This document shows positions 4,965 to 11,907 of a DNA stretch of 11,907 bases, one piece after another. How positions within the stretch are numbered: the first letter of the stretch is position 1; each line of letters opens with the position of its first letter. The DNA is taken from NCBI GenBank assembly GCA_018695085.1, contig JABHOU010000631.1, positions 1-11,907 on the forward strand. Reading direction: 5' to 3'. A model generated the notes under the pieces. It searched no databases and was not told the origin of the DNA. It worked only from the letters and a program-made list of their open reading frames with translations. The DNA comes from Opitutia bacterium (GTDB lineage Bacteria > Verrucomicrobiota > Verrucomicrobiia > Opitutales > Seribacteraceae). A program made the position numbers and the translations under genes.

Positions 4965-7900
4965 ATGGGGAAGAGATTATAACTTCGCTTATTCCGGTTG
5001 ATACTCGGGTGGTTGAAGTTTTTCCGCTTGGCCATTGTACTTGGATGGTAGCGACTTCTTCATTTTTGAGACTGAAGTAAATGCGTGCAGGAGTTTGAGT
5101 GAGGTATCCTGAACCTGCATGGATTTCGGCGGTTTGTTTTTTCCCATCGGGAAGAAGTAAGCTAATTGTCGATCCTATGCCCGTAGGATTCCCTTTTGGG
5201 CCTTTTAGCCGAATTTGGAGGTTTCTATAATCATTTGTGATTAATGAGGCATTTGGGCTTGTGAGATAGATTGAGGGTTCTGAGTCATTACGGGCGAACA
5301 TGAGGTCTTGTCGACCGTCTTTGTCGATGTCGATGGCGGCTAGACTTTTAGCATCTCCCTTAACTGCAATTCCGCTTTCCTTTGGTGCGACAGGAATAAA
5401 ATTTCCGTCGCCAAGACCTTGTAGAAACTGACCGAGTCCTCCGTCCATACGACCGGTTTCGGGTTGTGGAGAAAAAAAGTTTTGAGCGAATGTTAGATCA
5501 TAGTGGCCGTCGTTATCTAGGTCGTTGGCGACGATGCCGAATACTGGGGCGATTTGAGCTATGCGGGGTAGGGGACGAAAACTAAAGTGACCTGCTCCAT
5601 CGTTTAGCAATATTCCCGATTCAAGAGTTTTAGCTTCTACCCGATAAGCTTCAGCGAGGCATTTCGAGGTGTAGATTTGAGGCATGGTGGCTCTGGCGAA
5701 CGAGGCGTAGGATCCGAACTTTCGACTCACGAACGGCATGGCCGCCGTGGAGCAACTACGTCCTCGCACGGGGTAGAGTTTGTTGTGCTCCCAAGTGGCT
5801 TCGATGAAGCGTTTTTTGCCTGTGTCGTCAAAGATACCGTAATATCCCTCGAACGGATGCTCCTTCGATACTTTATACTTGGTGTTAAGTCCAAGGTTGC
5901 CTATGGCGTAATCGATGTCCCCGTCTTTGTCGAAGTCCGCCGACGTTATTCCTGTCCACCATCCGGTCAGGTCGGAGAGTCCGGCTTCCTTTGTCGCATC
6001 TAGAAGTTTGCCTTTGTTGTTTTTGTAGAGCTTGATTGGACCCCATTCGGTAGTGACTAGAAGGTCCGTCCAGCCATTGCCCGTTGCATCTGTCCATAAG
6101 GCTCCCGTAACCATTCCTGCCGATGACAGACCGGGGGCAAGGTCTTTTGTAACATCCGCGAAATTTCCTTTGTCGTTGCGTAGAAGCCGGCTGGTGCCTG
6201 GTCGAGGGTATTCGCCAAGGCTCAGTCTTCCTCCGATAAACAGGTCGAGGTCCCCGTCGCGATCAAAGTCGCATGCCGTAGTCGGCCCGGATGAAGTCGA
6301 GCCACCCGAGAAAGGAACCCGCTCAAATCGGAATCCTCCAATGTTTCGGTAAAGTCGGTCTGCGTAATCGTGCGATCCTTCGGGAGACTCAATCCCACCT
6401 GAGCTTACTAGTAAATCAGTTTTTCCATCCGAGTCATAATCTAAGAATAGGGCACCCATATCTTCGCAGTTTTTATCGGCTTCCAATGCAGGCGTAACGA
6501 GGCGTCGAAATTCACCTTCGCCATAGTTTAGCCAAATGCTTCCCGGTTTGCCCGCAGCACCACCCAAAAACAAGTCGGGGAAACCGTTTGTATCAATGTC
6601 GTGCCAAGCCATGCCCGGACCAAGTCTGGAGAGCTTGTGGGGGAGTAGAGGCTGAATCTTATAGTCATCGAATGGTTTCTCTTCGTGTAGAATTTGGGTA
6701 GTCGTGGAAACTTTTCGAAAGAGTGGTTGCTTTTGCTTTTGGGTTTCGGGAATTGTAGGTTCCGAGGTAGTCTGAATTATTTCGTAGTAATAGTTGGCGT
6801 GCAAATCACCGAATTCTTGTTCGGTGCCGTCAGACCAAATGATTTTTATTACGCCTATGTAATCTTCTTCGCCGAGACCAAAGTGTAGGACTGGTTCGTC
6901 AGAGGACATATAGCCCGTAGTGGGTCGTAGTGTTTTAGTCTGTTTACGCTTGGCAGTTACCACCGTTACCTTGGAACCCCATGCGTTAAGGCCTTTTAGG
7001 GAAAGGAGTACCCGATTTCCTTCAAAGGAATCATTCCGATAAAAGTGGGCTGGCTCATTGAGATTGGCCACAATTAGATCGAGGTCCCCGTCCCGATCAA
7101 GGTCTCCGTGAGCGGCGGCAAAGCTCATCCCTTCATGATCAAGCCCCCAAACTTCGGAGACTTTGCTGAAGTTGAGTTTGCCTGCATTTTGGAAGGCAAG
7201 ATTAACATCCTTCTTGAAGCCTGTTGTACGGTAGTGATCGAACTCAGTTTGGCCGATTCTATCCTGTGCGCTCATCGGCAAGTCGGAATTCGTGAAATTT
7301 TGAGTCATGCCGTTCGTGATGAATACGTCTACCCTTCCATCCTCATCAAAGTCTTCCAGTTTGGGCGCCCATCCCCAATCGGCGTCGGCGAGTCCGGCGA
7401 GATAAGCGGCTTCCCGAAAAAGACCTTCTCCTTCATTCATAAGGAGGGCATTTCTCATGTATTGGCGAGGGTTTGCCGTTTCCAAAAAAATCTTGTGCGA
7501 GTTCATAGTGCCCATAGTGGTCTTTTGCCTAAAGTGGTTTGTTCCCGACATGTCCAAAGTGAAAAGGTCATCACCACCGTTCCCATCAAGATCAGCTACA
7601 TCAGAGCCCATTGAAAACCAAGCAATGTGAGGGAATGTTTCCTTGACGACATCTACGAATGTGCCGCTGTCATTACGGTAAAGGTGATCCGAGTCCTTGA
7701 AGTCATTAGCGACATAGAGGTCGGGGTCGCCATCGTCATCGTAGTCCCACCATGCTGCGGATAGCCCATGACCACGTTCGACGATTCCTGCTTCGACGGA
7801 AACTTCTTTGAAATGACCGTCATCATTTCGGAATAAAAGATCTTCGAGCCCCGACGGCTCTAACTTCATTATGCCTTCGGCGACTTCACGCATTTGAAAG

Positions 7901-8679
7901 TATTTTTGAAAAGACGGCAGGACTTCCGGTTTTCCATTCGAGTCTTTTCTAAAGGGTGGTTCCTGTGGTCTTCCACCGGGAAGAAAGAGCCGATTCGTAA
8001 GTAGAAAAAAATCAAGGTCCCCATCATTATCGTAGTCTTGAAAGTAGGGCATCAAGCTGGCTGTGACAGTATCCACTCCAAAAGCTTTTGCCTTTTCTAC
8101 AAATTTGCCTGAGCCATCATTCAGCCAAAGTTGGTTTGGCGTTTCGTAATTGCATACATATAGGTCGAGATCTCCGTCGGCATCGATATCGGCGAATGCG
8201 GCTCCCGCCGACCATGGATTCCCTCCTGCCGACAGACCGCTTTCCGAGGAGATGTCACGGAAATGCATGTTTCCTAAATTGTGATATAGTTTGTTGGCGG
8301 TGGGTCCACCTGTGAAAAAAACATCTGGCCAACCATCACCATTGACGTCTCCGATGGCTACGCCACCGCAGGAAAACCCAGAGGAGTAAAGAGCTTTGCG
8401 AGGGTGGTCCGGTTGGAACTCATTGACGAAAGAAACACCAGTTTGTTTTACTCCAACTAAGGTGAAACGAGTTTGGAAATTGGAATCTTTACGGCTGGGC
8501 AATTTTTTACCTTCGATATACTGATAAATTTTTTCATCAGGTTGAAACGGGAGTATTTGTTCCCATCCCGTTTCTTGCCTCTCTTTATCTATCTCCGATT
8601 GTTCACAGCTTGTAGCGGCTAACAATATGCTGCCGGCACATAAGCAGGTGAGTCGAACTTTAGAAGGAAAACTTTTCAC
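4963..8679 (-). CDS. FG-GAP/VCBS-repeat lipoprotein with two ASPIC/UnbV domains (CRTAC1-like)
   Basis: 1238-aa surface or periplasmic protein. A GTG start (8677-8679) is followed by a lipoprotein signal (LCAGSILLAATSC, candidate lipidated Cys25); an in-frame TGA 15 bp upstream with no start codon in between supports this start. The body is a double module. Residues about 105-540 carry at least seven calcium-binding-type FG-GAP repeats (DVNGDGWPDVFF, DIDADGDLDLYV, DYDNDGDLDFFL, DYDDDGDPDLYV, DLDRDGDLDLIV), ending in an ASPIC/UnbV domain at about 553-622. Residues about 690-1130 carry seven more (DTNGFPDLFLGG, DYDSDGKTDLLV, DFDRDGDLDLFI, DNDGHYDLTFAQ), ending in a second ASPIC domain at about 1151-1235. 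Such proteins fold as beta-propellers and are thought to bind ligands or surfaces; the exact role is unknown. It is 114 bp downstream of the toroid genes and may be transcribed separately. Confidence 0.92.
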   Translation of the reverse strand: MKSFPSKVRLTCLCAGSILLAATSCEQSEIDKERQETGWEQILPFQPDEKIYQYIEGKKLPSRKDSNFQTRFTLVGVKQTGVSFVNEFQPDHPRKALYSSGFSCGGVAIGDVNGDGWPDVFFTGGPTANKLYHNLGNMHFRDISSESGLSAGGNPWSAGAAFADIDADGDLDLYVCNYETPNQLWLNDGSGKFVEKAKAFGVDTVTASLMPYFQDYDNDGDLDFFLLTNRLFLPGGRPQEPPFRKDSNGKPEVLPSFQKYFQMREVAEGIMKLEPSGLEDLLFRNDDGHFKEVSVEAGIVERGHGLSAAWWDYDDDGDPDLYVANDFKDSDHLYRNDSGTFVDVVKETFPHIAWFSMGSDVADLDGNGGDDLFTLDMSGTNHFRQKTTMGTMNSHKIFLETANPRQYMRNALLMNEGEGLFREAAYLAGLADADWGWAPKLEDFDEDGRVDVFITNGMTQNFTNSDLPMSAQDRIGQTEFDHYRTTGFKKDVNLAFQNAGKLNFSKVSEVWGLDHEGMSFAAAHGDLDRDGDLDLIVANLNEPAHFYRNDSFEGNRVLLSLKGLNAWGSKVTVVTAKRKQTKTLRPTTGYMSSDEPVLHFGLGEEDYIGVIKIIWSDGTEQEFGDLHANYYYEIIQTTSEPTIPETQKQKQPLFRKVSTTTQILHEEKPFDDYKIQPLLPHKLSRLGPGMAWHDIDTNGFPDLFLGGAAGKPGSIWLNYGEGEFRRLVTPALEADKNCEDMGALFLDYDSDGKTDLLVSSGGIESPEGSHDYADRLYRNIGGFRFERVPFSGGSTSSGPTTACDFDRDGDLDLFIGGRLSLGEYPRPGTSRLLRNDKGNFADVTKDLAPGLSSAGMVTGALWTDATGNGWTDLLVTTEWGPIKLYKNNKGKLLDATKEAGLSDLTGWWTGITSADFDKDGDIDYAIGNLGLNTKYKVSKEHPFEGYYGIFDDTGKKRFIEATWEHNKLYPVRGRSCSTAAMPFVSRKFGSYASFARATMPQIYTSKCLAEAYRVEAKTLESGILLNDGAGHFSFRPLPRIAQIAPVFGIVANDLDNDGHYDLTFAQNFFSPQPETGRMDGGLGQFLQGLGDGNFIPVAPKESGIAVKGDAKSLAAIDIDKDGRQDLMFARNDSEPSIYLTSPNASLITNDYRNLQIRLKGPKGNPTGIGSTISLLLPDGKKQTAEIHAGSGYLTQTPARIYFSLKNEEVATIQVQWPSGKTSTTRVSTGISEVIISSP

Positions 8680-8727
8680 TTTAGCCGTAGGTCAATCGGT
8701 CTAAATGAAAAATTTGTGTTTTTCCAA

Positions 8728-8746
8728 TGTTGCCGTCAAGGCAACA
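8728..8746. other. Perfect 7-bp hairpin between the toroid gene and the lipoprotein gene
   Basis: TGTTGCC (8728-8734) and GGCAACA (8740-8746) flank a 5-nt loop. No T run follows in either direction, so it is not a standard intrinsic terminator. It could be an operator, an mRNA-processing site or a weak attenuator between the two minus-strand genes. A shorter TCTACC/GGTAGA repeat overlaps the toroid stop codon near 8793-8807. Confidence 0.4.
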
Positions 8747-8793
8747 AAATAATCATATTAGCAATATAATGAGCAAAACCTGCTTGAATTTGT

Positions 8794-9894
8794 CTACCTT
8801 TGGTAGATCGGCAGGTAGTGGTATTTGACTGCTAAGGCGAGAATTGCCATGGAAGTCGAATAGACTTGTCCGGCACTGTTTTCGGAACCGCTGCCATGCC
8901 ATGAGCCGTCCTCTCGCTGAAGTTTCAGCATGATCTCCTCCACCTTCTTGCGGGCGATTTTCGCGTGGTCGCCACCGCGTTGGTACATGGCTTGCGAATA
9001 ATAGTAGGTTCCGTACAAAAAGAATTTTCTCCCGGTATTGGGTCCATTGTCCAAAAGCCAGTCAGCGGCTCCTTTGACGAAGGGGGACTCGTATTCTCCG
9101 CATACCTGCATGGCGAGTAAACCCGCTGCGGTTGTGGTGTACTCGGGACCACCGCCTGGTTGGTAGGCAAATCCCGATTTCTTGTTCACCGGGTCGCCTT
9201 TGGAATCGAGCCGTGAATAATAGGAACGCCGAAGATAGCCGATGGCGTCTTCTATGGCGGAAGAAGGTATGTTCATACCTGCATTCTTGGCGGAGCGCAG
9301 GGACATGAGTTGCCAAATGGTGGCTGATAGATCGGCGTTACGGGAATCCGGAGTGTAGCGCCAACCGCCTTGGTGCGATGGTGGTCGTTTGGGTACTTTT
9401 TGTGAGCGCAAGATAAGGTCTATGGCCTTTTGGCAGCGCTTCCGGATGCGTTGGTCTTGCTCCTCGTCCAGTCCCATCCCAAGCATCTCGGATAACATTA
9501 AGGTGATGATGCCGTGCCCATACATCCTTCCGCCGTCCCTGTTGCCGAAGTAGCCTTGGTCGTCCTGCCTGTCTTCGCGCAGGACGTAATCGAGGCTTCG
9601 TCGCATGACACGTCCTTCCGCGGTGGGGTTCACGGGTTGGTGGCCTACGGCAGCCATTGCCATCAAGGAGAGCGATGTCATGGTCGTCTGGTTGCTCTTG
9701 TCGTGGATGGAACCATCCGCTTGTTGCTTCTCGGCAAGAAAGCTAACTGCCTTTTTGATGGCTTTGTCCACCTTGTCTTCCTGAAAGGGGTTGCCAGTGG
9801 GAACATTCGCCTCCTGTTCTTGGGAATAGGCGGCTTGACAACCAAATGGCAGTCCAAGTAGGCACAAGGTTTTACAAACGAAAGCCAATTTCAT
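8794..9894 (-). CDS. Secreted squalene-cyclase-like alpha/alpha-toroid protein (copy A)
   Basis: 366-aa exported protein of the prenyltransferase/squalene-oxidase repeat class, which folds as an alpha/alpha toroid. A signal peptide (about residues 1-24, LCLLGLPFGCQAAYSQ) is followed by 'TGNPFQEDKVDKAI' and repeated toroid motifs: FLAEKQQADGSIHD, GYFGNRDGGRMYGHGIITL, QGGWRYTPDSRNADLSATIW, FAYQPGG, EYTTTAAGLLAMQVCGEY, LQREDGSWHGSGSENSAGQV. At residues 186-192 NADLSAT stands where real class II cyclases have the acidic DxDD motif, so cyclase activity is unlikely and a binding or scaffold role is more plausible. ATG start preceded by AAGGA about 14 nt upstream. It is paired with copy B 65 bp away. 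Similar genes in Planctomycetota and Verrucomicrobiota are often near MoxR/VWA operons. Confidence 0.85.
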   Translation of the reverse strand: MKLAFVCKTLCLLGLPFGCQAAYSQEQEANVPTGNPFQEDKVDKAIKKAVSFLAEKQQADGSIHDKSNQTTMTSLSLMAMAAVGHQPVNPTAEGRVMRRSLDYVLREDRQDDQGYFGNRDGGRMYGHGIITLMLSEMLGMGLDEEQDQRIRKRCQKAIDLILRSQKVPKRPPSHQGGWRYTPDSRNADLSATIWQLMSLRSAKNAGMNIPSSAIEDAIGYLRRSYYSRLDSKGDPVNKKSGFAYQPGGGPEYTTTAAGLLAMQVCGEYESPFVKGAADWLLDNGPNTGRKFFLYGTYYYSQAMYQRGGDHAKIARKKVEEIMLKLQREDGSWHGSGSENSAGQVYSTSMAILALAVKYHYLPIYQR

Positions 9895-9959
9895 TTACAA
9901 GATGATCCTTGTGCCGAAAATATTGTTTCTGACCGGTAATTGTAGGTGGAAACCCCTTT

Positions 9960-11048
9960 TCAGCGCTGGTAGATCGGCAAGTAGTGGTATTTGACTGCTA
10001 AGGCGAGAATTGCCATGGAAGTCGAATAGACTTGTCCGGCACTGTTTTCCGAACCGCTGCCATGCCATGATCCATCTCCTCGCTGAAGTTTCAGCATAAT
10101 CTCCTCCACCTTATTGCGAGCGAATTTCGCGTGGTCGTCACCGCGTTGGTACATGGCTTGCGAATAATAATAGGTTCCGTAAAAGAAGAATTTTCTCCCG
10201 GTATTGGGCTCGTTTTCCAAAAGCCAGTCGGCGGCCCCTTTGACGAAGGGAGACTCGTATTCTCCGCATACCTGCATGGCGAGCAAACCTGCTGCGGTAG
10301 TGGTGTACTCGGGATGACCGCCGGGTTGGTAGGCAAATCCTGATTTCTTGTTCACAGGTTCACCTTTAGAATTGAGGCTGGAGTGATAGGACCTTTGCAG
10401 GTATCCCACGGCTTCCTCGATGGCCGAGGATGGCACGTCAAGTCCTGCGTTTTTCGCAGATCTAAGTGACATTAGCTGCCAGATGGTGGCGGAAAGGTCG
10501 GCGTCTCTGGAATCTGGGGAATATCGCCAGCCGCCTTGGTGGGATGGGCTTTTGGGCACCTTTTGCGAACGCAATATCAAGTTTATTGCCTTTTGGGTGC
10601 TCTTGCGAATCTTTTGGTCCTGTTCTTCGTCCAGTCCCATTCCCAGCATTTCCGAGAGCGTTAAAGTGATGATTCCGTGACCATACATGCGGCCTCCGTC
10701 CCTGTTCCCAAAATAGCCATGTTCGTCTTGCCTTCCTTCTTTAAGTACGAAATCTATCGCACGCCGCATGACACGACCTTCTTCGTTTGGATTGATCGGT
10801 TGGTGACCCACTGCCGCCAAGGACATTAGAGAAAGGGCAGTCATCGTGGTGGGATTTCCCCTGTCATGAATGGACCCATCGGATTGTTGCTTCTTGGCGA
10901 TATAGGCAATTCCTTTTTCTATCGCCTTGTCTACCTTGTCCTTTTGGAAAGGATTGCCGGTTTCATCTTCGGAAGGAACTGCTTTCTCTCCCGAGACTGG
11001 CGTCATTGCTGCCCCCACTAGCAATAAAAATACGTATATAGGCTTCAT
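9960..11048 (-). CDS. Secreted squalene-cyclase-like alpha/alpha-toroid protein (copy B)
   Basis: 362-aa paralogue of the next gene downstream; about 84% of residues match by eye from TGNPFQ to the end, while the signal peptides (here residues 1 to about 20, YVFLLLVGAAMTPVSG) are unrelated. It has the same motif order: IAKKQQSDGSIHDRG, GYFGNRDGGRMYGHGIITLT, QGGWRYSPDSRDADLSATIW (Asp184, again not DxDD), FAYQPGG, LQRGDGSWHGSGSENSAGQV, ending YHYLPIYQR. It carries a one-residue deletion relative to copy A near VPKSPSHQ. The ATG is preceded by TAGGAA about 12 nt upstream. It begins 34 bp after the stop of the Gly/Gln-rich gene and ends 65 bp before copy A, consistent with one operon. No catalytic residues are recognisable. 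Confidence 0.85.
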   Translation of the reverse strand: MKPIYVFLLLVGAAMTPVSGEKAVPSEDETGNPFQKDKVDKAIEKGIAYIAKKQQSDGSIHDRGNPTTMTALSLMSLAAVGHQPINPNEEGRVMRRAIDFVLKEGRQDEHGYFGNRDGGRMYGHGIITLTLSEMLGMGLDEEQDQKIRKSTQKAINLILRSQKVPKSPSHQGGWRYSPDSRDADLSATIWQLMSLRSAKNAGLDVPSSAIEEAVGYLQRSYHSSLNSKGEPVNKKSGFAYQPGGHPEYTTTAAGLLAMQVCGEYESPFVKGAADWLLENEPNTGRKFFFYGTYYYSQAMYQRGDDHAKFARNKVEEIMLKLQRGDGSWHGSGSENSAGQVYSTSMAILALAVKYHYLPIYQR

Positions 11049-11082
11049 GCTTGAATTCCTATTTTCAAAAATTGAAGAACGC

Positions 11083-11907
11083 TCACTTTTTCTGACGAGA
11101 TTTGTCAGCCATGGCTCGAAAGTAAGCTTCTACGCGGTTGCGGTACTCTCCCGATACGGCTTCTCTGCGACCATCCATTAGGTCTTTTGCTAGTTTGGGA
11201 GGGAGGCGTCCCCATTCAAGCTTGGCCTTCTCCTGTATCGCGGGAAGGTTTTGAAAAGCCATGGCTCCTGCCTGCACGGCGGCGCCTTCACCCGAATTGA
11301 GTTGAAAACCTTCACTCTTTGGATTCTGCCCTGGAATTCTCGATTGAGCCATTGCTGCTGCTTGCGCTTGCGCGGCGGCAGCCATCGCTTGCGCGGCGGC
11401 GGCCATCGCCTGTGCGGCTTGTGCTCCCAGGCCCGGTTGACCTTGACCCGGTTGACCTTGACCCGGTTGACCTTGACCCGGTGGGCCTTGACCTGGTGGG
11501 CCCTCGCTTGGTTGACCTTGACCTGGCTCGCCTTCGCCTGGTTGTCCAGATTGAGCGGACTGCGCGGCTTGTGCCAAGGGTGAATCCGAAGGGAAACCAC
11601 TCTCTGAAGGGAATGCGTCCTGAGCGAACGGGTTTTCAAAGGGGTTGAGGGCTTGATCCAATGAATCAAGCGTCTGTGCGAGTGCCTGTGCAGTTTCAGG
11701 GTTGGTAAGTGGAGCATCGCTCGGACTTCCCGTTTGACCTTCGCCCTGACCTTCGCCCTGACCTTGACCCTGACCTTGACCCTGACCTTGACCCTGACCT
11801 TGACCTTGACCTTCGCCCTGACCTTCGCCTTGACCTTCGCCTTGACCTTCGCCTTGACCTTCGCCCTGACCTTCGCCCTGACCTTCGCCTTGACCTTCGC
11901 CTTGACC
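11083..11907 (-). CDS. Gly/Gln/Glu-rich repeat protein with conserved C-terminal helix motif (5' end outside window)
   Basis: The frame is open to the right edge, so only the last 274 residues are seen; a TTG at 11661 is not a credible start because coding-like repeats continue upstream of it. In N-to-C order: a (GQGE/GQGQ)n tract (codons 11737-11907), a spacer (PSDAPLTNPETAQALAQTL), seven PGQGQ-type pentapeptides (11437-11541), an Ala/Gln/Met tract (QAMAAAAQ repeated), then a basic helical tail, LPPKLAKDLMDGRREAVSGE followed by YRNRVEAYFRAMADKSRQKK. This tail resembles the 'LP-----L--G--E-V--EYR--VE-YFR-lA' ending of uncharacterised planctomycete/verrucomicrobial proteins with similar low-complexity regions, often in MoxR/VWA gene groups. 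Function unknown; an envelope-associated structural role is a guess. It is 34 bp upstream of toroid copy B and probably co-transcribed. Confidence 0.75.
   Translation of the reverse strand, partial: GQGEGQGEGQGEGQGEGQGEGQGEGQGEGQGEGQGQGQGQGQGQGQGQGQGEGQGEGQTGSPSDAPLTNPETAQALAQTLDSLDQALNPFENPFAQDAFPSESGFPSDSPLAQAAQSAQSGQPGEGEPGQGQPSEGPPGQGPPGQGQPGQGQPGQGQPGLGAQAAQAMAAAAQAMAAAAQAQAAAMAQSRIPGQNPKSEGFQLNSGEGAAVQAGAMAFQNLPAIQEKAKLEWGRLPPKLAKDLMDGRREAVSGEYRNRVEAYFRAMADKSRQKK
11437..11541 (-). repeat. Seven 15-bp tandem repeats coding PGQGQ-type pentapeptides
   Basis: On the + strand the unit is TTGACCTTGACCCGG. Three copies at 11437-11481 are identical; four more to 11541 are diverged (PGQGP, PSEGP, PGQGQ, PGEGE). 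The unit is a multiple of three, so copy changes keep the frame and only change linker length. Confidence 0.9.
11737..11907 (-). repeat. Degenerate 6/12-bp tandem repeats coding (GQGE/GQGQ)n, running to the window edge
   Basis: On the + strand the array alternates ACC TT(C/G) (G/A)CC (C/T)TG, coding Gly-Gln-Gly-Glu or Gly-Gln-Gly-Gln on the minus strand. The Gln-only block (about 11760-11814) is flanked on both sides by Glu-containing blocks. The array continues past the edge, so its length is unknown. Confidence 0.9.

Noticed and set aside
8728..8746. Intrinsic terminator at the GTTGCC/GGCAAC hairpin
   Set aside because: No T run follows the stem on either strand; kept only as an unassigned hairpin.
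11083..11661. A complete 192-aa protein starting at the TTG at 11661
   Set aside because: The same frame stays open upstream with continuing GQ/GE repeats to the edge, so the gene is better read as truncated by the window.
11190..11717. Minus-strand frame with repeated VKVNR units
   Set aside because: It is an out-of-frame reading of the PGQGQ/GQGE repeat gene; the other frame is open to the window edge and ends in a non-repetitive, conserved-looking tail.

Overview
The window looks like a chromosomal segment of a Gram-negative bacterium of the Planctomycetes-Verrucomicrobia type, most likely Verrucomicrobiota (Opitutae-like). This is inferred from the mix of genes: a TonB receptor with an N-terminal 'LSPF-V' TonB-box-like motif, a giant FG-GAP/VCBS lipoprotein with ASPIC/UnbV domains, secreted squalene-cyclase-like toroid proteins, and a Gly/Gln/Glu-rich low-complexity protein. 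No taxonomic marker gene is present, so the assignment is by gene style only.

Layout. Bases 1-932 (+) hold the 3' part of an alpha/beta-hydrolase (esterase-like) gene that enters from the left edge; it is clearly more GC-rich than the rest. Bases 933-2052 are sparse: a possible 44-codon small ORF (1038-1172), a 131-aa protein with a MORN/YwqK-like motif and a GTG start (1276-1671), and about 380 bp with no recognisable gene. A complete tRNA-Arg(CCG) with encoded CCA lies on the minus strand (2053-2127). Divergent from it is a regulated TonB-dependent receptor gene (2449-4764, +) of the FecA (ferric dicitrate receptor) type. Its upstream region is the most unusual part of the window: three 15-bp TGAGA-N5-TCTCA-type palindromes resembling Fur boxes, a candidate promoter, then thirteen perfect tandem copies of the octamer AAACGAAC ending 4 bp before the ATG, where a Shine-Dalgarno sequence would be expected. 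A set of hairpins and a strong intrinsic terminator follow the receptor gene.

From 4963 to the right edge all genes are on the minus strand. In transcription order they are: the C-terminal part of a GQ/GE- and PGQGQ-repeat protein (11083-11907, open at the edge), two tandem paralogous secreted alpha/alpha-toroid proteins (9960-11048 and 8794-9894, about 84% identical by eye in the mature part), and a 1238-aa FG-GAP/ASPIC lipoprotein (4963-8679). The first three are spaced like an operon. In related bacteria such toroid and low-complexity proteins often sit beside MoxR/DUF58/VWA genes, which would lie past the right edge if that arrangement holds here.

The best candidate for something undescribed is the octamer array plus triple operator ahead of the receptor gene: a possible length-variable leader setting expression of an iron- or siderophore-type importer. 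The toroid duplication with a strongly homogenised 3' half comes second.
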